From assembly GCA_963971405.1 (NCBI GenBank), contig OZ020486.1:36913419-36977418 (forward strand): a DNA stretch of 64,000 nt, given 5' to 3'. A model generated the notes under the pieces. The model did no database searches. It worked only from the letters and a program-made list of their open reading frames with translations, and was not told where the DNA came from. How positions within the stretch are numbered: the stretch's first letter is position 1; each line of letters opens with the position of its first letter. Below are positions 51,037 to 62,647 of this stretch, in pieces. The position numbers and the translations under genes are program-made. The stretch is from Psococerastis gibbosa. Taxonomy: Eukaryota > Arthropoda > Insecta > Psocodea > Psocidae.

Positions 51037-51765
51037 GTTTACTTTGACAAATCGGTGTTGGTGACTCTTTACAAATAATAATAATAATAAGAGGAGCATT
51101 TCTCCAAATGGATGTGACTATGTGACCTTTTTGACATGAATCCGATCGATATGTACTATATAAGAGGGGTTTCCCCCTCTGGTTGTCTCTTAAAGTTTCA
51201 TAGACCGATAGTCAACACAAGGGCGGATTTTAGGGGGGGGGTCAGGTGGTTCAGACCCCTCCCCCCCCAAAAAAAAAAAAAAATTAAATGAACTTACACT
51301 AGATAATATGGGTTTACAGTGGGAATTAAAAATAATAATGTTTTTTAATGTTATAATCCACTGAATCTGCCCGCTGACCCCACCCCCCTAAATTGGAGAC
51401 AAAATCTGTCTTTGAGTCAACAATTATAGCTTCTTCAAAAAGCTCTCCAATATATGACAGACAAGTAGCTCTTCACAATTACAGCTATTTGGGGGCCGAT
51501 ACTTATTGGACGGCCGCGCATGCGTGGGCCCGCGTCACGACTCTCTCAAATGCATTTACAGGGCACAATCATCGGCCCATCTGAAGCATCCAAATTGCCC
51601 TCTCTATCAACCTGCCCTCCACTATTAAACTCTCACTCACTTTCCGTGATACTTTTCCTCTACCAACAGGATTATTTCTAACTCCAGTGAAATCATAAAT
51701 CATAAAAAATATGGCAAAAACAGTACCTAGTCAATTAATCTATTATACAGCGTGTGTATATGTAG

Positions 51766-52215
51766 CAGTGGCAGCTCGCAATCAGACGTAACTGAGACAG
51801 TTACTGCCACACCTAATTTTCCAAATAATTCGACCAAAAAATGTATTTTCAATTAGGAAATGTAGGCTAATCAAATTCTACTAGAGACAACTAAAACTTT
51901 AAAAAAAAAAACCGAAAAAGAACCATGAGCTGAACTAGCTCCAAAAATTCACAACTATAGCTATAACGATACAGAGGCACCATTTCCGACAGCCTCTCCA
52001 TTGTTAGAAGACAGGCACTGATTCGAGCTGAAACTCAAAAGCGTGTAGATACATACTCAAAACATTCGCTGCACCCAGCTCAATGATGAGCCGATGAGAC
52101 ACGCGCTTGACCCTGCCTCTAAATGAGTTTAACACACACAGCTCTGCCAATTTTTTATATATTTTATTTTTGTATGCTGTACCTAACCAATTTATATCCC
52201 CACGAGCCGCCACTG
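51766..52215. mobile_element. Non-autonomous hAT element, 450 bp
   Basis: Begins CAGTGGCAGCTCG and ends CGAGCCGCCACTG, a 13-bp inverted repeat with one mismatch. Flanks ATATGTAG (51758-51765) and GTATGTAG (52216-52223) match at 7 of 8. The termini match the 704-bp element at 10549-11252. Confidence 0.8.
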
Positions 52216-52509
52216 GTATGTAGGGTACCAAAACTGCATCTGTTGATCTTTTAGATTCGCTAATTATAAAAACGACCGACAACGAGTTAATCCGAGCAAA
52301 TTCGAAAACATGTTATAAAAATGACACCCAATATTTGAGATATTTCGATTTTCCGATTGAAATATGACATTGCATGCAGCTTTGATAAACTAATACATTC
52401 TCTTCGCTGGATTGATGCAGGGTATTTTTAACCCATCAAAAAGCAATGTCACTACGATATCCAATATACAGTGCATCTACCTAGCTACAATTCTGTTGTA
52501 AATTGCCAT

Positions 52510-52690
52510 AAACACAGTAGGTACTCCATGAACCAAAGAAGGCATACGCGGAAGGCCTCAAGGAAGTTATAAGATACGGAACACATTTGGAACTCAAGAG
52601 AACGGCCCAGGACAGAGAAGAATGGGAAAGAAGACGGAAAGGCTTGTAGGAAATCAATCAATAGATTGCAACTAGGGAAGAAGAAGTAGA
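52510..52690 (+). pseudogene. LINE 3' end fragment (family L1b, copy 2)
   Basis: One frame reads KEVIRYGTHLELKRTAQDRE followed by EWERRRKACR, the terminal segment of a LINE ORF as at 20130-20322. It ends in a GAAGAAGAAG-type simple stretch. Confidence 0.55.
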
Positions 52691-53559
52691 AGAGTTTATG
52701 GGTTAAAATCAAAGATTTTTGCTGATTGAACTAGATTAGATTGATTTCAAAAACAACTTTCAATGTAATAAATCAAGCATGAATGAAAAATGTTTGCTAA
52801 ATTTGCAATTTAGTGGTGGAACTACAATACTTGAGCCCAACCAAAATTTAAGAATGCCGTTAGTACAGTCTCCCAGCATCTTATAAAACGTGACACTGGC
52901 TCCTGTTTACTACGTCAAAGGAGGTAGAATTAGTAGTTACACCTTCTTAATAAGCTTAAGGACATGGTTGCTCGATGTGATGGTCAAAATAAAACAAACT
53001 GCTACTACGACCTACTTACCAACTGACGCAATGCCAAAAAAACTGGATTCACCTTAACTTTGTTATCGAAATGAAGTACAATACTACAATTTTCCTCCTT
53101 TCTATGGCACAGAACTTACAAATTCATGCATTATGCGCATTGCGTCAGAGGAATGGGGGCGTACATGTTAAGTATAGAGTTGGCAGATAATATTATGAAG
53201 AGGAATTACCATGACATGTATATACAAGGACACAAGCACGACCTTCACTGCATCGATGCACTGGTTTAGAAAAAAAAACTTGCTTAGCCTGAAACCTGCT
53301 TTTTGGTCCCTAGCCTAAACTTATGATTAGCTGTTAGAGTTAATTGTTTTGGTGCTAGTATCCAAAGTAGACCACATGCAGCCACTAGGCAGTGTACAAT
53401 ACAGCTTTTTGCCTTCAAAAAACATAATTACATTACTGCTTAGTAAGGGCAATGTGTTGCACGTTTGCCCTCCAACAATTGCAACATTTGGAAAAATATG
53501 TGTAACAGTTAAGTAATTCTGACGAATGAAAAGACATCGGACAAGGGAAACTGCGAGAA

Positions 53560-53765
53560 ATGAGGCTTAAAACCACCTAGTCAAAAGAGTAATGAACCGG
53601 GAGATACAAGGAAGAAACCCACCAGCAGGGAGGCCGAAAGTTACACTGGGAAGAAAGATCGCCGGAGATATGACAAGTTTGGGGCTCTCAACCGAGGATG
53701 CACAGAACAGGACTGTGTGGAAACGCTGCTGTCGTGCCGCTGAACCTCCATGACGATAAGGTGCA
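53560..53765 (+). pseudogene. LINE reverse-transcriptase C-terminus
   Basis: The frame VMNREIQGRNPPAGRPKVTL, then GRKIAGDMTSLGLSTEDAQN and RTVWKRCCRAAEPP is the 'GRP...W...I..D...L......A.DR..W......ADP' end of LINE polymerases. It has a stop shortly upstream and (TAAA)n after it near 53812. Confidence 0.7.
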
Positions 53766-54405
53766 GTAAAACTAAATAGAAAAGACAGGCTGAAATTAGC
53801 CAGAAATTTAGATAAATAAATAAATAATGACTTTCGTTCCATTACAGAAACAGTGATCTCTTATTACACGCTCTACTACGAGGATTGATCGGGACTGAGA
53901 ATTCGACAAATACATGTTTAGGCTATTATATACAGTATAATGGATTTGTTTTGGTTTGGTAGTCCTTTCGGCAGCCTTTGGCTTATTGTAACCCGTTTCG
54001 CCTCCTTTTTATAACTTTAGGTTTGTGTTCCTCTGGTCGCACCTTACTTTAGCTCAGGTGGCTGTGTAGGCCTCTGGGCTGGCTAAGTCCTGTTATTGCT
54101 TCGCTATGGCTGGGTATCATTCCCTCCCGCAGCGTAGCCACTCAATAAGCATCACACAACCTTAACTACTTCTGCCAGACCTGCAACTGCGAGTATTTGC
54201 ATATTCTGAGAGTTGTTTTTGGCAGTCTCTATCATGTACACGGGTTAATTGAAGCCGTCGAATATATCAGTACCAGGATGTAAATTATTCAAATTGTTCA
54301 CTTTGACAAATTGCTGTTGCTGTTGGGGATTCCAACACTGAAGTACTATGTTTGCAGAAGCTACAACATATACGGTACTGTATATGGCACATCGGTAGAA
54401 AAGTA

Positions 54406-55200
54406 AAAGAACCGGTCCGAGTTTACTCGAACATGCTTTCCAATTTATCAAAATTAGTAGATAGAGAAAATGGGTAATTTCATGGTAAATAATTTTCCTA
54501 TGGTCAAATTTCCGATATCTCGGGGGGGGCTTGTCCACTGGAGGTGAGGTAAATTCTAGATATGTCAGACCAACACATTAACGCACAGCAATACTGGCAG
54601 GGCACGCAATGCATTTGAGCGTGAATTTTCTATCATTAAAAAAAAAAACACCTAACACATACCTGAAAGTAGAAATCATCGATAGAAAGGTTTCGCAGAA
54701 AAATTATTTTTTATTCATTTTTCATGAAAAATTTAGTTATTTTTATTTTTTTACCCCCAGAAGCAAACTATTAAGGGGCAAGCGACCCCCCGCATTTTAT
54801 CAACATTAATAACAACTACAATATATGTGAATTTAAAAGAAATCGTTTTTGGGAAATAATTTTTTAGAAGTTTTTTTTTTAGTTTTTTGAGAATAAAACC
54901 CCCTCAAATTGAGTTAGCCCCCCCCCCCCCCCAAAAAAAATGTTCCTGAGGTATGATTTTTTTGAACCTACATGCCGAATTTCATCAAAATCGACTGACT
55001 AGTTTGCCCGGAAATCAACGCACAGACATACAGAACGACAGAGAGACAGACAGATAGACAGGCAGAGAGACAGACCGAAATTTCGTAAAAACCACTTTTT
55101 GGGGTTCCAGGGACCTTAAAACGTGTAAATCCGTTGAAATCTCGGAATTGAAAATTTCGACCGTCACGAAGCTTTCCTTACTACGCATAAATTGGAAAGC
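54406..55200 (+). repeat. 0.8-kb dispersed repeat, plus copy
   Basis: Aligns end to end with 56881-57743 in inverted orientation. Landmarks are CCGGTCCGAGTTTACTCGAA, GCTTTCCAATTTATC, a G-run, ATCATCGATAGAAAGG, AAACTATTAAGGGGCAAGCG, a C-run, GAACCTACATGCCGAATTTC, a GACAGACAG-rich stretch, AAAACGTGTAAATCCG and a final ATAAATTGGAAAGC. GCTTTCCAATTTAT near one end and ATAAATTGGAAAGC at the other are inverted, suggesting a DNA element, but homology runs about 30 bp past the first of these. Confidence 0.7.
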
Positions 55201-56443
55201 AAAAAAAAAAAGTGACGTTATTACTTGCATTGTCAACCAAAGGAAAGCTCTGCATGGAAAGGAGTATACATACTTACTTTGAGACAAAGTATCAACAATG
55301 GGAGAATGAAACATTAAAAAGCGCAGGGGAGGGGGGAAGCTACAATGGCAGAGGAAAATTAGAGCAATTTTCCGACCTACTTCCTGTCGCCAAATTGTTA
55401 TTTCCCTCTACATTTCCATACAGATGCTTAGTTCCCTAGAGAAATGTGTCACTGCCATCTGTTTAGACCCGAACTTTGCTAGTTAATTGGGACTGCAGCC
55501 CCCAAAGGAAAATAACAGGAAGATCTAGCTGAAATTAAGTTAAATCATTCCTGTCACATCAATTTCTTTTATAAGCAACAATTTTAAGAAAATTTGAGGC
55601 TGTGCCTAATTTTAACTCTTTGTAGGCATGGGCGTCGCCAGTTTGAGGCAGGGGGCACTACTCCACCCTACAGATAGCTGTCCCCTAGAGGTGAAAACTT
55701 ATTTTGAGATGTAGATTCAATTTAACAATTTTATTGGTATTAACTTTTCAGCGAATGTCCGTAAGTTTTTAGTCAAATAACCTTCACTATAATATGCCCT
55801 ATTGTGGGCGCATGCCGAAGACCGCCCAGTATTATGAAAATAGCCACAACCCTAGTCACGCTAATCAGGATGCTGAATGTAACTATGGCGGCAGGTTTAC
55901 CTAGAGAGCGCTTCCATAGTGACACCCAATCAGATGAGCATTACAGCTTTGCTCCGCCTCCTAACATCTAACAAGTCACTAGCGGACGCATAAAAGATTT
56001 ATTTCGAACGCACCTTAGGCTATTTAATCTATGTGCAGTGGAGTCATTTCATTTGAAAAAAAAAAATGGCAGCCCTTTGAAAACCAATGGGCCTGTGTCC
56101 ATACTCAAATAGGTAAATTCTAAAATGGTACAAAATTTGCATAAGCTAGAATAATTGATGAATTTACATTTTCTAAAAACATTGACTTTCAGCGTGCTGT
56201 ATTTAAATTTTAAATTCAATATTTGAATAGAACAATAGTTTTTTCCATTTCCCAACGCTTTCCTTGCCCTCAATGCAAATTTATTCGTAGACAAAATGAG
56301 CGACCAGTTGAATATAAATTCAGTCATTTTCAAGCCAACTTTAATCCAGATTTTTGCAAAGTTGCCTACGTTTTAATTTTAATGAGCTCAGTGCCGGGTG
56401 CAAGGACGGATCCAGCCAAAAATTTAGGGGGGTCACAAGTTGT

Positions 56444-56794
56444 TTTTTCTAACGCCTGCTTTCAGCATTTCTGCTTTAAGCAACCCTGTCAGCCAGGCGG
56501 GGGGAGTGAGTCTGTTTGTTAACTTGAGGCACCCTAAGGGCAGACTCTTTCACCTCGGGGAAAGGGGAGTTGACTAACAGGGTGGACCTCCTGATTATAG
56601 TGGATTCCGAACCACTTGGGGAACATGGTAAAGTCACACGATTAAATCGGAGGTGACCAGGACTCGACTTATACTGCCTGAGCGAGTTATCATGTCCCAC
56701 CAGGTTCCCCTGCCAACGCTGTGCACACTACCAAGTTGCCGCAGTTTGAAACATGCTCTGCTCTAATGGAATCAACATGGTAAGGCCGTTGGCA
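56444..56794 (-). repeat. 5S-like SINE, copy 2, 17-bp target duplication
   Basis: 351 bp flanked by GGGGGGTCACAAGTTGT at 56427-56443 and 56795-56811. Minus strand begins TGCCAACGGCCTTACCATGT followed by TGATTCC, which resembles the start of 5S rRNA, and ends in a short A run. A long direct repeat and A-tail indicate retroposition; a 5S-derived head would make it a SINE3-type element (class known from other animals). Sister copy at 24215. Confidence 0.8.
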
Positions 56795-56880
56795 GGGGGG
56801 TCACAAGTTGTATGTAAGTTTAAAAAGGTCAAAGGTGAAATTTGTGGTCGCATTTTCATATGCTTGAAATAATTATATTT

Positions 56881-57743
56881 GCTTTCCAATTTATACGTAG
56901 TATAAGGAAAGCTTTGGGATGGTCGAAATTTTCGATTCCGAGATTTCAACGGATTTACACGTTTTGAGGTCCCAGGAACCCAAAAAAGTGGTTTTTACGA
57001 AATGTCTGTCTGTCGCTGTGTCTGTCTGTCTGTGCGTCGATTTCCGGGCAAACTACTTGGTCGATTTTGATGAAATTCGGCATGTAGGTTCACAAAAATC
57101 ATACCTCGGAACCATTTTATTTTTATTTTGGGCTAACTCAATTTGGGTTTTTTTCTTTCTTTCAAAAAACCCATAAAAAACGTCTAAAAAAATTATTTCT
57201 CGAAAACGGCTCAAACGATTTCTTTTAAATTTACATATATTGTAGTCGTTATTAATGTTAACAAAATGCGGGGGGTCGCTTGCCCCTTGATAGTTTGCTT
57301 TTGGGGGTAAAAAAAAACAAAAATAACTAAATTTTAATGAAAAATGACTAAAATATAATTTTTCTGTGAAACCTTTCTATCGATGATTTCTACCTTCAGG
57401 CATGTTTTAGGTGTTAAATTGAGTAACGAAAACGGTCAGGTTGCTTTCCCAAAAAATTATTTGGTTTTGTGCAAAAAAAATGTTTTTGAAAAAATGCTTG
57501 AAAATTCATGGTCAAATGCATTGCGTGCTCTGCCATTATTGCTGTGTGGTAATTTGTTGGTCTGACCTATCTAGATATTTACCTCACCTCCAGTGACGTC
57601 AGGTGGACAACCCCCCCCCCCCCCCCCCCGAGATGCCCGAAATTTAACTATAGGAAAATTATTTCCCATGAAATTGCTCGTTTTCTCTAGCTACTACTTG
57701 ATAAATTGGAAAGCATGTTCGAGTAAACTCGGACCGGTTCTTT
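56881..57743 (-). repeat. 0.8-kb dispersed repeat, minus copy
   Basis: Reverse-complement partner of 54406-55200 with the same landmarks. It begins GCTTTCCAATTTATACGTAG and ends AACTCGGACCGGTTCTTT. On the minus strand its TTCCTTATACTACG is the uninterrupted version of the site filled by the 49-bp palindrome at 48308. Confidence 0.7.
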
Positions 57744-58016
57744 AGAATTTTATTCGCTATATAATGAATAGTAATAAAATACCTTGCATGAATAAGTAGT
57801 AAGGCACAGGATTGTGTTCAAATCCCGTTCTGACCGGTTTTTTTTGCATGATTACATCTTTCGAATAGCTGGGAGAATATTTTCCTCCTATAAAGCACGA
57901 CCGGGATTTTAAATTCGAAAATAATGATCCCGATCCTAGTCCCTGGCTCCCTGCATATTCCAGTTTGCCCTTCAATGTCAACTTACGCCTAACGGTCAAA
58001 TACTGGAAATTGTAAA

Positions 58017-58216
58017 TTAGACATCGTTGGGACACATAATGCCGTCTAATGTAATAGTCCGAGTGGTCTTTATTTTGTCTAATCTAATAGTACAAGTGGT
58101 CTTCTCAACTTCTTCTAAGTTCCAACCGTCGCAAATGGACCGTCCATTAACAACATAGAGAGCACGAGTCTTATCGGCGGCGGCCAATCCAGCCTTTACG
58201 TGACAACACTTTTTCC
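58017..58216 (-). other. Short open segment with protein-like composition
   Basis: Minus strand is open for 66 codons without an ATG: KAGLAAADKTRALYVVNGRS, then a Cys/Trp-containing stretch with two similar TIRLDKIKTTRTITLDGI halves, ending in TAA. It reads more like protein than the flanking frames, but no family is recognised and no clear splice site was found. It could be an eroded exon or coincidence. Confidence 0.2.
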
Positions 58217-58282
58217 CTATTCAAGGGTATGGTATTATAGGTCTACCCTGAAATCTAATTTATTTTGCTTTACTCTGAATTT

Positions 58283-58800
58283 ACCATAGACATAGTAAAA
58301 CTATAGACTCATCGTAAACATTCGGGTTGAAGCCGCTTGACTTCGGCTATTTCCGTAGTATAGGACCAGATTGAGCCTTTTGCCATTTGATACCATGTTA
58401 ACATTTTATTTTTTTATTTGATTATTTAAAGATTATTTAGAACGGAAAATCATGCCAACTAACCAGCAATATTTTTATGCAGAACTTGGAGTACTTTTAA
58501 TTTACATTTTAAACAATATTTTAAGCAAAGTTTTCCCTACTTTTAGATAAAATTAAATTTTTTTAATGCAGATCTTTCAGTACTTTTAATTTAAATTTTA
58601 AACAATATATATAATAAATGTAAATAATAAATATAATTATATATGAAACAACAAAGAAAACTATAAAGAAAACATATAATAAAACTATTAAATTTGAATT
58701 TCCCGCCAAAATGCACCTATAAGTAGGCGTGGTCATGGCTTCAGTCTTGCAGCACAGCCGAAATACGACATGGTGGCTCCATAGTTTTATTAGCTCCATG
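58283..58800. mobile_element. MITE-like repeat with AT-rich core, copy 2
   Basis: Homologous to 8228-8655, including CATAGTAAAACTATAGACTC at one end and CATGGTGGCTCCATAGTTTT at the other. It carries an extra roughly 90 bp made by partial duplication of the TGCAGA(A/T)CTT...AGTACTTTTAATTT segment. Confidence 0.55.
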
Positions 58801-58844
58801 GAATTTACTAATATGCGGTGCTTTTAACTTACTCACAGTATTAG

Positions 58845-58962
58845 AGCAGGTGGTCCCGGGCCTTACTAGTTGAGTGTAAGAGAGGGCGTTATAGCCCTAT
58901 AGAACTCCGCTAGGTTGGCTTAGTAATATAATAAAAAGTCCTTATTTATTTATTTATTTAAA
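58845..58962 (+). repeat. SINE family A, 5'-truncated
   Basis: GAGCAGGTGGTCCCGGGCCT, GTTGAGTGTAAGAGAGGGC, AACTCCGCTAGGTTGGCTTA and the AAAAAGTCC-(TTTA)n tail. The head is absent. Confidence 0.75.
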
Positions 58963-59382
58963 TATATACTTATACTTATGTAAATACAATATGTATATTG
59001 AGAGAAGAGACAGTGTAGAGCTCTATTGTATATAACCAGTGAAGTGTAATGGTGGATCCAGAGCCCAGAGGGGGGGGGGGTCACAGACGGGGTACGGGGG
59101 TGGGCAAATTATTATGGTATATTTTTAGATGGATTCCAATTGATTATGAATTATAAAATGAGCTATAAAATAAGAATAATTTAAATTGAATTATGTATAA
59201 GTAAATACTACTGTATATTGTATTGGTAATTTGATTTTATTTTAACGCGTTTTAAATTAAAATGCACCAACTAAAATTCCGTTAGTTCCTATTTCAAATA
59301 CCTACTGACGGGCATTAGTGCAAGGCAAAAAGGTTCGCCCCCCCCCCCCCTTGAGAAGCAGACTTGTGCCAATTGAACACCA

Positions 59383-59545
59383 GGGACGGATCCAGCCCAA
59401 TTGGGGGGGGGGGGGTAGTTGTGGGTCAAAATAGGACAAACATATACAATCGATTAAATTGGACCGTAATAAATTAACTAAACAACAGATTTACTAAATT
59501 TTAGGGAGGGGCAGCTAACCCTCCCCCCTCTCTGTATCCTCCAAT
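59383..59545 (+). mobile_element. GGATCCAG-type C-rich MITE, best left end
   Basis: Begins CAGGGACGGATCCAGCCCAA, a G-run, GTGGGTCAAAATAGGACAAA, a TAATAAATTAACT block and a second G-rich part, ending CTCTGTATCC. It is the reverse orientation of 27416 and 47602. CAGGGACGGATCCAG resembles hAT-type MITE termini. Confidence 0.6.
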
Positions 59546-60468
59546 GTTACATACTCCTATATATTTCATCCAATAAAAAAATATGAGTCTATGAAAAATT
59601 GGAAAGTGTATTGCCGAAATGCAGATTCAAATCGTATACGTCTTCAACATAAACATTCCAAATATTTCTTCGATCAAATTAATATTGGATCGAATAAAAT
59701 ATATTAAGTGTGTAATCAGGGTCATAATAAGAATACACGATTTCGCTGACGATGAAACATCGAAGTTTTTATCATTTTGAATTTTTTTAATTCTCCCCCC
59801 CCCCCCCCACCCCGAAAACTTTGGTAGCTACCTTTAATGTGAACTGTTTGTCCCATTTCAATGCTAAAGCCAGCAATGGTAGAACGAGGCGTCGTATTTC
59901 AGTACAACCTACATTTTGTATTATTTTCACGTGTACCGGTATAGGTAACCGATTTAATGAAATTACTCTAATAATTTATAAGAAAAACAACAGCAAAGAA
60001 ACCATGGGATAGGTATCTTACCGAAATATTTGAAAGCTCTCCTGTTACAAAATATATCCCAAAAGAAACCACAGTCCACGATGAAAACCCGCGAAAACTT
60101 CGTTAAAACACGCAATTGGAGCAGCGACACAACCTTCTACTGCAACAGCTCGGCATGCACTGTCGCCGGTCGCCGGCTCGTCGCGCCTGGCAGCCGGTTA
60201 CCAAAATGGGGGTCGCCTGCATCAGGTCTACCTGAATCCGATCCTGACCACGAACCACGTGTTTGTCCACCCTCCCATGCATTCTTTCGTTAAGGCCAAA
60301 GGGGAGTAACCAGCTCTCAGGTATTTGGGACCATTCCTGGAAAAATAATGGGCATTGGCCGTATTGGCCTGTATTGTGTTTTTAGGATTCTCAGGTTTTT
60401 TTATGCCTAAGCCTTACCGTAAATCAAAATTCAATGCATGTTATTGCTATTGTGTGTAGTGTAGTTAT
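59546..60468. other. Non-coding stretch with a GC-rich patch
   Basis: A C-run at 59796 and a GC-rich patch at about 60100-60290. The frame at 60030-60293 shows no domain. The patch could be a promoter or first exon of an off-window gene, but nothing proves it. Confidence 0.3.
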
Positions 60469-60777
60469 CAGTGGCGGACTCAGCTTTTTTTTTTGGGGGG
60501 GGGGTGTCTTCCCTCAAAATGCCACCTCAGGTATAAACTGAGAATAAAAACAATAAATTTACGATATTTGATTTAAGTAAGTGATTTAGTCTTTCTGAAC
60601 CACTCGGGTTGGTAGGTATTTACAGAACGACTCGTAACCATTTAAAGAAGTATTGCAATAAAACATTTCATATTTCTTGTTTTTAAAAAAAAAAAAACAA
60701 GTTGTCATTCGGCCGCCTTTAAAAAAAAATTTCATGACCCCCGTGACACAGGGGGGGGGGGGCTGTGTCCGCCACTG
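60469..60777. mobile_element. Non-autonomous hAT element, 309 bp
   Basis: Begins CAGTGGCGGACTCAGC and ends GCTGTGTCCGCCACTG. Flanks GTAGTTAT (60461-60468) and GTGGTTAT (60778-60785) match at 7 of 8. Contains G- and A-runs; no coding capacity. Confidence 0.82.
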
Positions 60778-61381
60778 GTGGTTATTTCGGATTTTCATTT
60801 ATTTCACACATGATTTTTTACTCTGCCAATAAGAAGTACTACTCAGCATAAAATTGGATCCTTGCTGACCAACATGCCATTCCATTGAAAAATTGGGGGA
60901 GCCAAGGAAGGTGGTATCCCACCTGCCCTACCCAATTCACTTATTCAAGAGCGCTTTCACGAGCTGCCACCTGCGGCGGGGTAATAAAGGACTTACAATT
61001 TTACGCTTTTGGCAGGTATTAATTGAAAACCCCAGATTGCATAGTTTTCTTAAAAAAGAGTTTAAAAGGGTGACGCCTGTTTTCACGAGCTTATATTACA
61101 GCTCTTAAGAGAGTCAAGAAAGTACAAATTTTACGAAGACCCGATGAAAAAGAATGGCTTTCAAGGTTTGCAATCGAACGGATGCTGGATGCAGGGCCTG
61201 ACTAAGAATTTGGCCGCCCCAACGCTATAGAGTATATTTGTCACCGCTGTTGCCAGAGGCGGATCCGGAATTTGAATTTGAAAAAAGGGGGCACACATTT
61301 TAGAAACCATAATTTATTAATAATTTGCCAATCAATGCTTAGATATTGTAGACAAAACATAGGGGGTCCGGGGGGTCTCTC

Positions 61382-61628
61382 CAGTGGCGGCGCTACGGGG
61401 GTGCCCGAGGGGGCCTGCCCCCCCCCCCCAACAGTTTCTCCGGCCCCTCCGGGGCCCCCCCCCCACTTTTGAGATATTTTACATGTTGTTAAATTTCAGA
61501 ATTAGTGAACGGTATACTACTCCCAATGAAAAATGTTTTGTTTTTTCATTGGCCCCCCAGATAGAAGTCATGCCCCTCCATGCCCCCCCCCCCTCCCCGC
61601 CACCTTAAAATTTCTAGCCCCGCCACTG
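61382..61628. mobile_element. Non-autonomous hAT element, 247 bp, perfect 8-bp duplication
   Basis: Begins CAGTGGCGGCGCTACGGGGG and ends CTAGCCCCGCCACTG. GGTCTCTC lies at 61374-61381 and 61629-61636. Three C-runs lie inside. The degenerate nested copy at 7222-7438 is its relative. Confidence 0.9.
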
Positions 61629-62647
61629 GGTCTCTCTCCGGGTTATATTTGTTTTTAAATTGGCACGAAATCATACATTTCCAGTTAATGGAGCCACCTC
61701 CTCTGAATCTGCTACAGCCTTTTCAATCTATTGGACAACAGGGCCTTGAACGGATGTAAAGAATGTAAAGATAATAATTCCATAGGCATCATGTAAAGAT
61801 GCGGAGGCCTGTGTGCAGAGGAACAACACTCAAAGGGCCCACGGATATTGACTTTGTAGAGTATTGACACAAGCGTGGTGCCTTTCTCCATTTTGGGCGT
61901 GAGACTATGCACCTAAGAAAACCAGTCTGTGCTTTTTACCTTTGGTGCCAACCATGCTTGAGAACTCCTTACCATGGGAGTGGGACCATCACTTCAATGG
62001 GTCCCATTTGGAATCGAAGTCTCAATAAATGGCATGACCGTAAAGGTAAAGCAGGCATAACCATGATGTGAGCTCTACAATACCCCTACGTTACTAATTT
62101 GGAAGAAATCAATTTTTCTCAGTAATCTTAATCTTAAGGGCAAACCGGAGTCGCCGATATTCCATTTTCTGTTCAAACTTCAATTTCTCATGAAATATGG
62201 AACGCAGAACAATGAAAAAATGCTGAATGGCTAGAAGAATTTTTTCTCCTAATTTTGATGTATAGTGTGTGGCCTTAACTAACCCCAATTCACCACAGTT
62301 GATGAACTCCTTCAGCTTGAACTGACTTCACATGTGTTCTGTTAGCTCCACAAACTTTTATTGATTTCTAATAGAAATAGTAATTTTTGAGTTCTTAAAT
62401 TATGCACAGTTTTTAAGTTAAGTTTTAATGAACAATTCTCAACAAAAACCTGGGTGAGATCAAACTTATTATTTACATTTAATTGATATTTACTGATCTG
62501 GAACGAGTATATTTAATGTACAGGGAAGCTAGTGTTGACTTGCGTGCGATTCTTAACTTGTTCACCTGCGTTTGCTTGGCTATCTGAGTTTTTAATACCA
62601 GTGGCGCACACTTGAGAGAGAACTTCACTTCAAACGTCCTGGTCATC

